The notes under the pieces: generated by a model
Told to the model about the DNA's origin: nothing
The model's database searches: none
Seen by the model: only the letters and a program-made list of their open reading frames with translations
Translations under genes and position numbers: made by a program
Shown: positions 1 to 6,322 of the stretch, one piece after another
Layout of the letters: each line of letters begins with the position of its first letter
Numbering within the stretch: the stretch's first letter is position 1
NCBI GenBank assembly: GCA_030631415.1
Contig: DAOVLE010000036.1
Location: 1-30,185, forward strand
Direction of reading: 5' to 3'
Origin: JAAEQG01 sp023133475
GTDB taxonomy: Bacteria > Planctomycetota > Phycisphaerae > UBA1845
DNA length: 30,185 bases

Positions 1-40
1 CCATTCGCGTCCCCCACGGCTAAAGCGATGGGCCACCCAC
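1..40 (-). repeat. Palindromic repeat, family B (CACCGCTTTAGCGGTG type), inverted copy
   Basis: This copy has the same flanks as those at 4200-4240 and, inverted, at 2607-2650 and 4118-4156. The core reads CCCCCACGGCTAAAGCGATG, and the neighbouring bases CCATTCGCGT and GGGCCACCCAC are shared with the other copies. It starts at the window edge and may extend further left. Confidence 0.8.
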
Positions 41-130
41 CTTGTTGCCTTGTTGCCTCGTTGCCTCGTTGCCTCGTTGCCTCGTTGCCTCTTGCCTCTT
101 GCCTCTTGCCTCTTGCCTCTTGCCTCTTGC
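41..130. repeat. Tandem repeat tract with 8-nt then 7-nt units
   Basis: Six octamers (two CTTGTTGC, four CTCGTTGC) are followed directly by six exact CTCTTGC heptamers. The change of period inside one tract is explained by loss of one base from the unit followed by slippage. The tract can be read as Leu/Ala/Ser-rich ORFs in several frames, which have no coding character and are not called. Confidence 0.95.
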
Positions 131-304
131 CTCATTCTCCGTCAGTGCGGTGGGTTCCGCTTCGCTCCGCGAAGCTCCACCCACCCTACGTGGAATCAAA
201 AGCCCTTAAAATCCTCTCAGGGTTTTACCCGATTCTTTGCCCATTTCACAAGCGTTATTCCATACATCTTGGGGTGTTTGGGCGAATGTATACATCAAGT
301 TGTG
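131..304. other. Non-coding stretch upstream of the mraZ promoter
   Basis: I see no gene between the tandem tract and the promoter. GGTGGGTTCCGCTTCGC and GAAGCTCCACCCACC near 149-185 form an inverted pair that resembles the palindromic repeats elsewhere. A TGGGG/TGGGC pair at 270-283 lies just upstream of the -35 box. Confidence 0.5.
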
Positions 305-333
305 TTGACTCGGCGTAAACGATCATTTATACT
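305..333 (+). promoter_or_regulatory. Sigma-70 promoter of the mraZ cluster
   Basis: TTGACT at 305-310 is separated by exactly 17 bp from TATACT at 328-333. Each box matches the housekeeping consensus at five of six positions. The predicted transcription start is near 340, giving a leader of about 90 nt before mraZ. Spacing, box quality and position ahead of the first gene make this the strongest promoter in the window. Confidence 0.8.
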
Positions 334-374
334 CCGAAACCCAGAACTTTTTATGTGTATTGGGTTTGCACGAA

Positions 375-389
375 GTGGTTTTTGGTGGT
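375..389 (+). promoter_or_regulatory. Candidate MraZ operator (GTGGT-N5-GTGGT)
   Basis: Two GTGGT pentamers at 375-379 and 385-389 repeat with a 10-bp period, one helical turn, between the predicted transcription start and mraZ. MraZ proteins are known to bind short TGGG-type direct repeats with about 5-nt spacers upstream of their own gene and to repress the cluster. TGGGT at 361-365 and GTGGGG at 415-420 could be further weak sites. Assigning these repeats to MraZ is inference. Confidence 0.45.
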
Positions 390-431
390 ACATTTTCCCT
401 AGAAGTCCCCGAAAGTGGGGCAGCTAGGGCG

Positions 432-914
432 ATGAGGCCTATGATCTTTACGGACGCTCATGAACGGACCCTCGATGGCAAAAATCGCATTCAAATTCCT
501 TCGGAGTATCGCAACGGTCTGGACCCGGAGGTGGATGGTGATGCGTTTTACCTGTGTCCTGGAGAGCGGAAGAACACCCTGTCGCTGTGCCCGTCGAAAA
601 GGTTCGAGGAGCGGGTTCGAGCTTTGCGAACCAGTCACATTGCCGGTGACGAGTCCTTGGCATTCGAGCAGGTTTTTTACTCGCTCGTCAGCCGCCTGGA
701 AATGGACAAACAAGGTCGCATGGTGTTGCCTGAGCGGCAACTCGCGATGGTCAACCTGGGCAAAGAGATCACCCTGGCGGGCGCCAATGAACGGATCGAT
801 CTGTGGCGCACGTCGGAGTACAAAGAGTTTATTGAGGCGAATTTCGAGCAACGTTGGCACAAGTTGCAACGATTCTTGCGGATGGCCGGCAGCGAGTGGG
901 AGGACAAAACTTAA
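432..914 (+). CDS. mraZ: MraZ, transcriptional regulator of the division/cell-wall cluster
   Basis: MraZ is a ring-forming DNA-binding protein that represses the division and cell-wall operon it heads. The 160-residue product has the two expected SpoVT/AbrB-like halves: an N-terminal one with TLDGKNRIQIPSEYR (about residues 13-27) and a second with EMDKQGRMVLPERQ near residue 95. Length is slightly above the usual 140-150 residues. The start at 432 could be replaced by ATG 441, which gives MIFTDAHERTLDGK and has GAGG just upstream, though closely spaced. An open frame continues to 360, but the domain begins only after 441. The gene follows a strong promoter and a candidate operator and lies ahead of rsmH, the classical order. 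A strong hairpin follows it. Confidence 0.93.
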   Translation: MRPMIFTDAHERTLDGKNRIQIPSEYRNGLDPEVDGDAFYLCPGERKNTLSLCPSKRFEERVRALRTSHIAGDESLAFEQVFYSLVSRLEMDKQGRMVLPERQLAMVNLGKEITLAGANERIDLWRTSEYKEFIEANFEQRWHKLQRFLRMAGSEWEDKT

Positions 915-975
915 TTGGCGGCGGTCTGCCACGTGATCCCCGGTGGGACGTTTTGAAACCAAGAGCGCGGGAAGA

Positions 976-1026
976 GCCCTGAAAAGTCGCCCGATTGCTG
1001 GCGCGGGCGGGCGACTTTTCCAGGGC
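976..1026. terminator. Strong hairpin after mraZ (possible terminator or attenuator)
   Basis: GCCCTGAAAAGTCGCCCG at 976-993 pairs with 1008-1026 across 18 bp with a single bulged C; the loop is 14 nt. No T-run follows on +, so it is not a canonical intrinsic terminator. It could cap the mraZ transcript, act as an attenuator, or be another repeat copy. Confidence 0.45.
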
Positions 1027-1066
1027 GACTTATCCCGGATGATTCACCGCGGAACACGCGAAAAAA

Positions 1067-1087
1067 GGGAAAATGGAAAATTGAAAA
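1067..1087. repeat. Heptameric tract (GGGAAAA/TGGAAAA/TTGAAAA)
   Basis: Three consecutive 7-nt units, followed by GGGGGGATGGGAGACATTG. The same unit and adjoining segment occur inverted at 16255-16331, and a related version at 25600-25652. Confidence 0.7.
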
Positions 1088-1130
1088 TGGGGGGATGGGA
1101 GACATTGTCGTTGTGTGCACACGTGGGTGT

Positions 1131-1178
1131 TTAACGGCGATAAGTCCGCAACGTTTAGCGGCGACAAGTCCGCAATGT
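1131..1178. repeat. 24-bp tandem repeat (family C, TTAGCGGCGACAAGTCCGCA type)
   Basis: Two 24-bp copies at 1131-1154 and 1155-1178, then a partial third that runs into CCCGAAGGGGAGCG. Related copies occur inverted at 16153-16201 and direct at 25754-25785. Confidence 0.85.
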
Positions 1179-1217
1179 TTAGCGGCGACCCGAAGGGGAG
1201 CGTGTAGAAGTCAAGAA

Positions 1218-1238
1218 GGCGGGTAGAACCCGCCCTAC
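1218..1238 (-). repeat. Family A palindrome, single half-unit
   Basis: GGCGGGT, loop AGA, ACCCGCC, then CTAC, preceded by CAAGAA. This is the right-hand half of the family A doublet seen complete at 6156-6212. Confidence 0.85.
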
Positions 1239-1360
1239 ATCCGCCCTTCTGCGTTCTCTACGGGATAACGAATGTGTTGTTTGAGTGCCCGTGTCGGCGA
1301 GGGTAGTGAAGGGAGTCGCCGGGCCGACGTTGCGGTGGCCGATGAGGGCAGGAGCGCGCG

Positions 1361-1603
1361 ATGAACCGGAGACCTCAGAGAGTGGTGCGTCAGGTGCAAC
1401 TGTTATTGCACGGCGAACAATCAGTGGTGGATATGGAGGCGTCGCTCGCGTCCCAGATATCCGAGCTGGAGAGGCGTATTGCCAGGATTCGCCGTCTCGG
1501 AACACAGTACGCCGGCGTCCGGGTCTCCCAGGATGTTCAGAATCTGCGCCAAGCCGCGGTTGCCGAGGGCTGCGGGGGGCATCGCGTCACCATGGAGGTG
1601 TGA
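1361..1603 (+). CDS. Small hypothetical protein with coiled-coil tendency
   Basis: An 80-residue ORF between mraZ and rsmH. ATG 1361 has AGGAG at 1348-1352, 8 nt upstream. Residues 26-55 (MEASLASQISELERRIARIRRL) show heptad-like spacing of Leu/Ile with many Arg and Glu, suggesting a short coiled coil. No signal peptide or membrane segment. I do not recognise the family. A second frame overlaps it (1285-1662) but has no Shine-Dalgarno and reads as low-complexity Arg/Gly/Ser. The gap to rsmH is 89 nt and contains a heptameric repeat. Coding status is uncertain; the case rests on the Shine-Dalgarno, the position in a cluster and the amphipathic pattern. Confidence 0.45.
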   Translation: MNRRPQRVVRQVQLLLHGEQSVVDMEASLASQISELERRIARIRRLGTQYAGVRVSQDVQNLRQAAVAEGCGGHRVTMEV

Positions 1604-1644
1604 GCGACCCCTCTTGTGTTTCGCCCCGGCAAAGAACCCGAGGG

Positions 1645-1686
1645 CTGATAACTGATAACTGATAACTGATAACTGATAGCTGAAAG
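1645..1686. repeat. Heptameric tract (CTGATAA)
   Basis: Four exact CTGATAA units, then CTGATAG and CTGAAAG. The tract ends six bases before the rsmH start codon, so it occupies the ribosome-binding region. Unit-number changes could alter rsmH translation initiation (inference). Confidence 0.95.
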
Positions 1687-1692
1687 CTTCCC

Positions 1693-2607
1693 GTGATTGA
1701 ACCGTTGGCTGAACACACGCCGGTGCTTCCCGAGGAGGTGGTCAGGCTGTTGGCCCCACAGCCGGGCGAAGTGGTGGTTGATGCCACGGTTGGTGCCGGC
1801 GGTCATGCGTGTTTGCTGGCTGACGCTATAGGGGCGGGTGGCGTCCTGTATGGTTTGGACGTTGACAGCGAGGCTTTGGAGATCGCTGCCGGGCGGTTGG
1901 CTCAGTGTGCTTGCCGTGTTTCGCTCCACCGATGCAACTTTGCGGGCCTGGGGTTGATCCTGCGTGAGTCGGGTGTTTTGGGGGTTGACATAATCCTTGC
2001 GGATTTGGGCGTCAGTTCCATGCAACTTGCGAACCGGCAACGGGGTTTTTCGTTCAGCAGCGAGGGCCTGCTGGACATGAGAATGGATGATCGGCTCGAG
2101 ACGCGGGCCTGCGATCTGGTTAACAGTCTCAGCGAACAGCAGCTCGCCGATGTAATCTATAAGCACTCTCAGGAGCGTTTCAGCCGCCGCATCTCCAAGT
2201 GGATTTGCAGCGCCCGCCGTGAGGGGCGGATCACCACTACGGCTCAACTGGTGGAGGTGGTTTGCAAGGCATTGAGGGTGAATCCACGTTCGCGACGGAG
2301 CAAAATCCATCCCGCGACGCGGACCTTTCAGGCCTTGCGCATTGCGGTGAACGACGAGTTGGCTGCGTTGGGCAAACTGCTCGAGCAGGCCCCCCAATAT
2401 CTCAACCCCGGCGGGCGGTTGGGCATCATATCGTTCCACAGTCTCGAGGACGGCATGGTAAAGCATGATTTCCGCCGCCGGAAAGATGAAGAATTGTACG
2501 AGGTCTTAACCAAACGCCCGGTGATTGCCGACCAGGGCGAACGGGTGGCGAATCCGCGGTCGCGCAGTGCCAAGCTGCGGGTTGCCCGGCGAATTGCCCG
2601 GCTGTAG
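1693..2607 (+). CDS. rsmH: RsmH, 16S rRNA (cytosine(1402)-N(4))-methyltransferase
   Basis: RsmH (MraW) uses S-adenosylmethionine to methylate N4 of C1402 in the ribosomal P site. The 304-residue product has the family hallmarks: HTPVLPEEVV near residue 8, the SAM loop VDATVGAGGHA (about 28-38), DLGVSSMQLANRQRGFSF (about 97-114), LDMRMD, the helical insert HSQERFSRRISKWI, RTFQALRIAVNDEL, and ISFHSLEDGMVKHDFRR near the C-terminus. Length is normal. The start is GTG with almost no Shine-Dalgarno, because a CTGATAA tract fills the upstream region; no other start would keep the N-terminal motif. The TAG stop is supplied by the repeat that begins at 2604. It is the usual second gene of the dcw cluster. 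Confidence 0.96.
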   Translation: MIEPLAEHTPVLPEEVVRLLAPQPGEVVVDATVGAGGHACLLADAIGAGGVLYGLDVDSEALEIAAGRLAQCACRVSLHRCNFAGLGLILRESGVLGVDIILADLGVSSMQLANRQRGFSFSSEGLLDMRMDDRLETRACDLVNSLSEQQLADVIYKHSQERFSRRISKWICSARREGRITTTAQLVEVVCKALRVNPRSRRSKIHPATRTFQALRIAVNDELAALGKLLEQAPQYLNPGGRLGIISFHSLEDGMVKHDFRRRKDEELYEVLTKRPVIADQGERVANPRSRSAKLRVARRIARL

Positions 2608-2650
2608 GGCGGGTGGCCCACCGCTTTAGCGGTGGGGGACGCGAATGCGT
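2604..2650 (+). repeat. Family B palindrome with GTAGGGCGGGT head, fused to the rsmH stop
   Basis: GTAGGGCGGGT runs into GGCCCACCGCTTTAGCGGTG and GGGGACGCGAATG. CCCACCGC-TTTA-GCGGTGGG is a perfect 8-bp stem (2617-2636). The TAG of the head is the rsmH stop codon. Confidence 0.9.
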
Positions 2651-2702
2651 GGGCGGGGGACGGATGGCCGCTCCCTTACGGTCGCGGTACTGATTAGCCG
2701 CT
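2651..2702 (+). repeat. Family D segment (GGACGGATGGCCGCTCCCTT type)
   Basis: Contains CGCTCCCTTACGGTCGCGGT followed by ACTGATT. The same segment occurs at 14950-14990 and inverted at 24853-24890, so it is a mobile or recombining repeat module. Confidence 0.85.
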
Positions 2703-2739
2703 CGGGGCGAGTAATGCCAAGCTGTGGAGGTGGGTGCTG

Positions 2740-3747
2740 ATGGCCCAGGAAACCAAGGTGGGTTTGGTCGTTGGTTTGGGGTTCATCGTCTGCTTTGCCG
2801 TGACCCTGTCCAACCGACATGGTGCCGAGCACATTCAGCCGCAGATGCCCTACCGGCTGTTTGGCACCCCCACCGAATCGGGTCAAAGCCCTACCGGCAT
2901 ATTGCCTGAGAACCGTGCCCGGGAGATCGGGCGTGGGCAATGGTCCACTACGGTGGCTCGCGAGCCCGCGGAGCGATCGGCACCTGCATCGCGCCGGAGC
3001 GAGTCTGTAGCACCGCGCCGCGATCGCGTCGGCTCAGAGCCCGGAATCATCGCGGACCCGGAACGGTTCACCCGGCGGCGGAGGCCTATCCCCCAACCGC
3101 TCGATCTTCCCGGCGCGGTGCTGGCTGACGCAGCCGATGCGAGACAAGACCACCTCGATTTGCTGGTTGGCGAGGCGCCCCGGTACGGGCAGCCGCAAAC
3201 TCATCCGGATGGGACGGCGTCGGCAAAGTTGCCTTCATCTCTGGCGGCTTACGCCGATCTCTTCGAGCCTGCAACACCACGTCACAGGGCAGCCCCCATT
3301 AGAGAGGAACAACACGTGGTGCGGAAAGGGGACACCCTGACTAAGATCGCACGCCGTTACTACGGCTCATCTTCACCCGGAATCGTCACTGCCATTTTCG
3401 AGGCCAATCGCCAGGTCATGCGTTCGCCGCACGAAGTTGTGGAGGGGTCGCGGCTGCGTCTGCCGATGGTGGAGGGGGTTTCGCCCCCAGATGAGCCGGC
3501 GGCAGGTGCCGATCTGCGTCAGGCTCAAGCCGATGCGTTGCGTGACACCCGGCGTGCCCCGGCATACCGCTGGTACAAGGTTCAAAAGGGCGATTTGTTG
3601 GGGACCATCGCCCAGAAGCAACTGGGCACTTCCAGGCGTTGGAAGGAGATTTTCGAGCTGAACAGGGACATCTGCCCCGATGCCCGCCATTTGCCTTGTG
3701 GGGTGGAGATACGAATCCCGATTGATACGTTGGCAGATAGCAGGTGA
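2740..3747 (+). CDS. Membrane-anchored protein with two LysM domains
   Basis: LysM domains bind N-acetylglucosamine in peptidoglycan. The 335-residue product has an N-terminal membrane anchor (residues 6-24, VGLVVGLGFIVCFAVTLSN), then a low-complexity Pro/Arg-rich linker of about 165 residues. LysM 1 (about 192-243) opens VVRKGDTLTKIARRYYG and LysM 2 (about 278-329) opens WYKVQKGDLLGTIAQKQLG; both end in an L/I-R-[IL]-P motif. The start is ATG 2740, 9 nt after GGAGG at 2726-2730; GTG 2734 is too close to it. It sits between rsmH and the ftsL-like gene, 6 nt from the latter, so the two are probably co-translated. A LysM gene in this slot is not the textbook dcw layout and suggests a role in tethering the division machinery to septal peptidoglycan (inference). 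It lacks a visible catalytic domain. Confidence 0.85.
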   Translation: MAQETKVGLVVGLGFIVCFAVTLSNRHGAEHIQPQMPYRLFGTPTESGQSPTGILPENRAREIGRGQWSTTVAREPAERSAPASRRSESVAPRRDRVGSEPGIIADPERFTRRRRPIPQPLDLPGAVLADAADARQDHLDLLVGEAPRYGQPQTHPDGTASAKLPSSLAAYADLFEPATPRHRAAPIREEQHVVRKGDTLTKIARRYYGSSSPGIVTAIFEANRQVMRSPHEVVEGSRLRLPMVEGVSPPDEPAAGADLRQAQADALRDTRRAPAYRWYKVQKGDLLGTIAQKQLGTSRRWKEIFELNRDICPDARHLPCGVEIRIPIDTLADSR

Positions 3748-3753
3748 TAGCCG

Positions 3754-4041
3754 GTGACTCTTGTGCGCATTGTCGGTTTGCTGCTGATTTTCGGGTCAAT
3801 AGCCTTAACGGTGGTTTGCCTGCGCAGCGAAGAGGCGCGGATCGCCCGGCGTATCCAGGATGTCCAGTTTGAACTTGTTAAAATCCGCCGCGAGTTGTGG
3901 TCCACACAATTGGCCATCGCCCGCTGCAAGTCCCCGCGGCGTATCGACGACGAGGTCACCCGGCGGTCCTTGAGCCTGGCGGCTCCGTCCCCACCGGGGC
4001 CGAGACCGGCAGAAGAGCTAAGATGGGCCAACGCACGATAG
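3754..4041 (+). CDS. FtsL-like small bitopic membrane protein
   Basis: 95 residues with FtsL topology: a few cytoplasmic residues, one membrane helix (about residues 5-23, RIVGLLLIFGSIALTVVCL), then a charged, heptad-patterned segment (about 24-62, RSEEARIARRIQDVQFELVK and onward) likely to be a coiled coil. FtsL diverges too fast for sequence recognition, so the call rests on topology, size and position immediately before ftsI, where FtsL (or the similar FtsB/DivIC) normally lies. In known systems it recruits and activates the FtsW-FtsI septal synthase. GTG 3754 follows AGGTGA by 7 nt and the preceding LysM gene by 6 nt. The Pro/Arg-rich last 25 residues look disordered. Confidence 0.65.
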   Translation: MTLVRIVGLLLIFGSIALTVVCLRSEEARIARRIQDVQFELVKIRRELWSTQLAIARCKSPRRIDDEVTRRSLSLAAPSPPGPRPAEELRWANAR

Positions 4042-4047
4042 AAATAA

Positions 4048-4078
4048 GTCCAAGGTCCAAGGTCCAAAGTCCAAAGTC
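4048..4078. repeat. Heptameric tract (GTCCAAG/GTCCAAA)
   Basis: Two GTCCAAG and two GTCCAAA units in perfect 7-nt phase followed by GTC, six bases after the ftsL-like stop codon. Confidence 0.95.
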
Positions 4079-4117
4079 GGTGGCATCGGCGTCCCCGCCG
4101 GTGAAAGATGCAGAGCA

Positions 4118-4156
4118 GCCGGGTGGCCCATGGCTTTAGCCGTGGGGGACACGAAT
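4118..4156 (+). repeat. Family B palindrome, direct copy
   Basis: GGGTGGCCCATGGCTTTAGC followed by CGTGGGGGACACGAATCG. It pairs as an inverted repeat with the copy at 4200-4240, enclosing about 45 bp just upstream of ftsI. Confidence 0.85.
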
Positions 4157-4199
4157 CGAAACACTGAGGTTGTTATGGGGCCGGCGGTGCTTGGATGAA

Positions 4200-4240
4200 C
4201 CATTCGTGTCCCCCCACCGCTAAAGCGATGGGCCACCCAC
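4200..4240 (-). repeat. Family B palindrome, inverted copy before ftsI
   Basis: CCATTCGTGTCCCCCCACCG then CTAAAGCGATGGGCCACCCAC, nearly identical to the copy at 1-40 and opposite to 4118-4156. It ends four bases before the GGAGG that serves ftsI. Confidence 0.9.
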
Positions 4241-4256
4241 ACACGGAGGCTTGTGT

Positions 4257-5975
4257 GTGATCGGCAATGACTTTAACACATACCAGCGCCGAGTGGGAAC
4301 CGCTGTGCTTCTGGGGTTGGCTTTGGTATTCGCGGTCCTTGGCGGGCGTCTGGTGCATATCAATACGGTGTTGGCCTCTCGCCTGCAGGCTGTGCTGGAT
4401 AAGCAGCATATCGGGTATACGCCCGTTCCGGGGCGGCGGGGCTTGATATTCGACTGCCAGGGGCGAGTCATCGCCGGCAGCGAACAGGTGCCCGGCATTT
4501 TCGCCGACCCCGGCCGGATAAAGGACCTGCCCAAGTCAGCCGCCAAAGTGGCGGCGGTGTTGGGCATGATCCCGGGCGAAGTGGAGGACGTCATCCGGCA
4601 CAGTGAGACTCCGCGGTTCTGTTGGCTTAAGCGCCGCGTCTCGCGCGACGAGGCTGACGCAGCCCGATCCTTGGGTTTGCGTGGTTTTGGGGTTCAGAAT
4701 GAGCCGGTTCGCCGTTATCCGCTGGGGGCTGCTTTGGCCCAGGTGCTGGGTTTTGTGAGCCCGGACGGGAAGGGGATAACCGGCATCGAACTGCAATACG
4801 ATTCGCACCTTTGCAGTTATAACGGGCGGATCACCAGCATCGGGGACGTTGGGAGAAACGCGATATGGCGGCTGGAGCGTGGCACCGTCCCGGTGACAGA
4901 CGGCGGGCATGTGATGCTGACCATCGACAATGTCATCCAGCAATTGGTCGAGGAACAGTTGGAAAAGCGGGTCAGGGAGCTCAAGGCTGAGAGTGGTGTG
5001 GCGGTGGTGATGTCGCCGAAGACGGGCGACATACTGGCAATGGCCTGCTGCCCGACCTTCGACCCCGCCGACTATGGCTCTATTTCCCAGGACTGGTGGC
5101 GGAACCGCACGGTAACAGACCCGGTGGAGCCGGGAAGCACCTTCAAGCCAGTCGTTGCCGGCTGGGCCCTTGCCAAGGGTTTCATCTCCCGCACCGAGAC
5201 AATCTTCTGCCACAACGGAGTGTATGCCACCAGCGGCCGGGTGCTGAAAGACGTTAAGCCACACGGCAACCTGGATTTCGCGGGCATCCTCGTTCACAGC
5301 AGCAATATCGGGATGGGCATCATAGGCCAACGCATGGGCAACTCGGTGCTTTACGAGGCGGTGCGTCGGTTTGGTTTCGGGCAGCCTACCGGGCTGGGTT
5401 TCCCCGGCGAATCCGGAGGGATAGTGCGGGCGCTTCCGGATTGGGCCAAGCTTTCGAGCACTTCCATACCGATGGGCTACGAGATCGGTGTCACGCCGTT
5501 GCAGTTGACCACCGCCTATTGTGCAATAGTGAATGGTGGGATACTGCTGAAACCGCGTCTGGTGCGGGCCTTGCTCGCCCCGGAAGGCACGCCGTGTGAG
5601 TTGTCCACAGGCCCCCAACAAATCCGCCAGGTGCTCCCCGAGCAGACGGCGAGGTATTTGGCTGAAACGGTCCTGCCCGCCGTGGTCACCCGCGACAATA
5701 GCAAAGGCACAGAATCCGACTACCCGATGTTGGGCAAGACCGGGACAGCCAAACTCCTCCGCAAGGACGGGAAACGCTACGCCGACAGGGCATATCTCTG
5801 TTCGTTTGTTGGCGCCGCCCCAGTGGACGACCCTCGTGTAGTGGTTCTGGTGATGGTTCGCCGCCCGGACCCTGATCTGGGGCGATTTGGGCGCATCGTA
5901 TCCATGCCGGTGGTGCGTAAGATCATTGACCTGACACTGTCTTACCTGGACACCCAATCACAACCTGAAGCGTAA
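4257..5975 (+). CDS. ftsI: FtsI/PBP3-type septal peptidoglycan transpeptidase
   Basis: A class B penicillin-binding protein that cross-links septal peptidoglycan with FtsW. The 572-residue product has one N-terminal membrane helix (about residues 13-31), the class B N-terminal module with PGRRGLIFDCQGRVIA and YPLGAALAQVLGFV, then the transpeptidase domain. All three active-site motifs are present: S294-T-F-K (in EPGSTFKP), S348-S-N350 and K494-T-G-T497. There is no C-terminal PASTA domain. GTG 4257 is preferred because GGAGG at 4245-4249 is 7 nt upstream; TTG 4251 is too close. Being a class B PBP next to an FtsL-like gene supports FtsI over other PBPs. murE and murF, which usually follow, are absent here. 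Confidence 0.95.
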   Translation: MIGNDFNTYQRRVGTAVLLGLALVFAVLGGRLVHINTVLASRLQAVLDKQHIGYTPVPGRRGLIFDCQGRVIAGSEQVPGIFADPGRIKDLPKSAAKVAAVLGMIPGEVEDVIRHSETPRFCWLKRRVSRDEADAARSLGLRGFGVQNEPVRRYPLGAALAQVLGFVSPDGKGITGIELQYDSHLCSYNGRITSIGDVGRNAIWRLERGTVPVTDGGHVMLTIDNVIQQLVEEQLEKRVRELKAESGVAVVMSPKTGDILAMACCPTFDPADYGSISQDWWRNRTVTDPVEPGSTFKPVVAGWALAKGFISRTETIFCHNGVYATSGRVLKDVKPHGNLDFAGILVHSSNIGMGIIGQRMGNSVLYEAVRRFGFGQPTGLGFPGESGGIVRALPDWAKLSSTSIPMGYEIGVTPLQLTTAYCAIVNGGILLKPRLVRALLAPEGTPCELSTGPQQIRQVLPEQTARYLAETVLPAVVTRDNSKGTESDYPMLGKTGTAKLLRKDGKRYADRAYLCSFVGAAPVDDPRVVVLVMVRRPDPDLGRFGRIVSMPVVRKIIDLTLSYLDTQSQPEA

Positions 5976-6000
5976 GCGAGGGGCCTACCCCGGATCGTTC

Positions 6001-6040
6001 ATGAACGCAGAGACGCAGAGGCGCAGAGGCGCAGAGAAGA
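6001..6040. repeat. Family E repeat (GAACGCAGAGACGCAGAG type)
   Basis: ATGAACGCAGAGACGCAGAG followed by degenerate GCGCAGAG units. Related copies are at 16213-16246 (direct) and 25707-25743 (inverted). Confidence 0.9.
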
Positions 6041-6155
6041 GAAATTCCGCAGATTACACAGATTAAGCAGATTGACAAAGAAATGTACCCAAACCTAATC
6101 TTTGCTGTCTCCCGGGCATTTTCGCCCAAGTCTGCGTAATCTGCGGATAGTATTT

Positions 6156-6212
6156 GTAGGGCGGGTTCCACCCGCCTTCTTGGCGTCCTGCAGCGGGTGG
6201 AACCCGCCCTAC
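6156..6212. repeat. Family A palindrome doublet
   Basis: Left half: GTAGGGCGGGT-TCC-ACCCGCC. Spacer: TTCTTGGCGTCCTGCA. Right half: GCGGGT-GGA-ACCCGCCCTAC. Each half is a 6-7 bp stem with a 3-nt loop, and the two halves are inverted relative to each other, so the whole can also fold as one long hairpin. Confidence 0.95.
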
Positions 6213-6322
6213 GACTGCTCTCCATTGGATAAGGGCCTGGGCAACCTACGGGCTTGTGTCGAACATCTATAGGGGGTATCCTGCCGCGGTTGGGCTCAAG
6301 TGTTTTCGGTGAGATTGCCGCG

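Larger units (their letters stand above)
915..1360. other. 446-bp gap between mraZ and the next ORF, filled with repeats
   Basis: No convincing gene. In order it holds a long hairpin (976-1026), a heptameric GGAAAAT-like tract (1067-1087), a segment GGGATGGGAGACATTGTCGT shared with the region near 16260-16290, a 24-bp tandem repeat (1131-1178) and one family A half-palindrome (1218-1238). Confidence 0.75.
5976..6322. other. 347-bp gap between ftsI and the sigma factor gene, repeat-filled
   Basis: No gene. It holds a family E repeat (6001-6040), 9-nt periodic CAGATTACA/CAGATTAAG/CAGATTGAC units at 6051-6077, an inverted pair CCGCAGATTAC (6047-6057) / GTAATCTGCGG (6136-6146), and a complete family A doublet (6156-6212). 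The last 110 bp must contain the sigma-factor promoter, but I cannot place it with confidence. Confidence 0.75.

Noticed and set aside
50..427. ORFs through the tandem tract at the window start
   Set aside because: They are low-complexity translations of the 8/7-nt repeat that run into the mraZ promoter.
4536..5957. A 473-codon open frame antisense to ftsI
   Set aside because: It lies within ftsI, whose active-site motifs are complete. The antisense translation is His/Pro/Arg-rich with no domain.
6156..6212. Intrinsic terminators formed by family A repeats
   Set aside because: The stems are strong but lack a downstream T-run, and copies also occur within a coding frame and upstream of genes. 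Some might still affect transcript ends.
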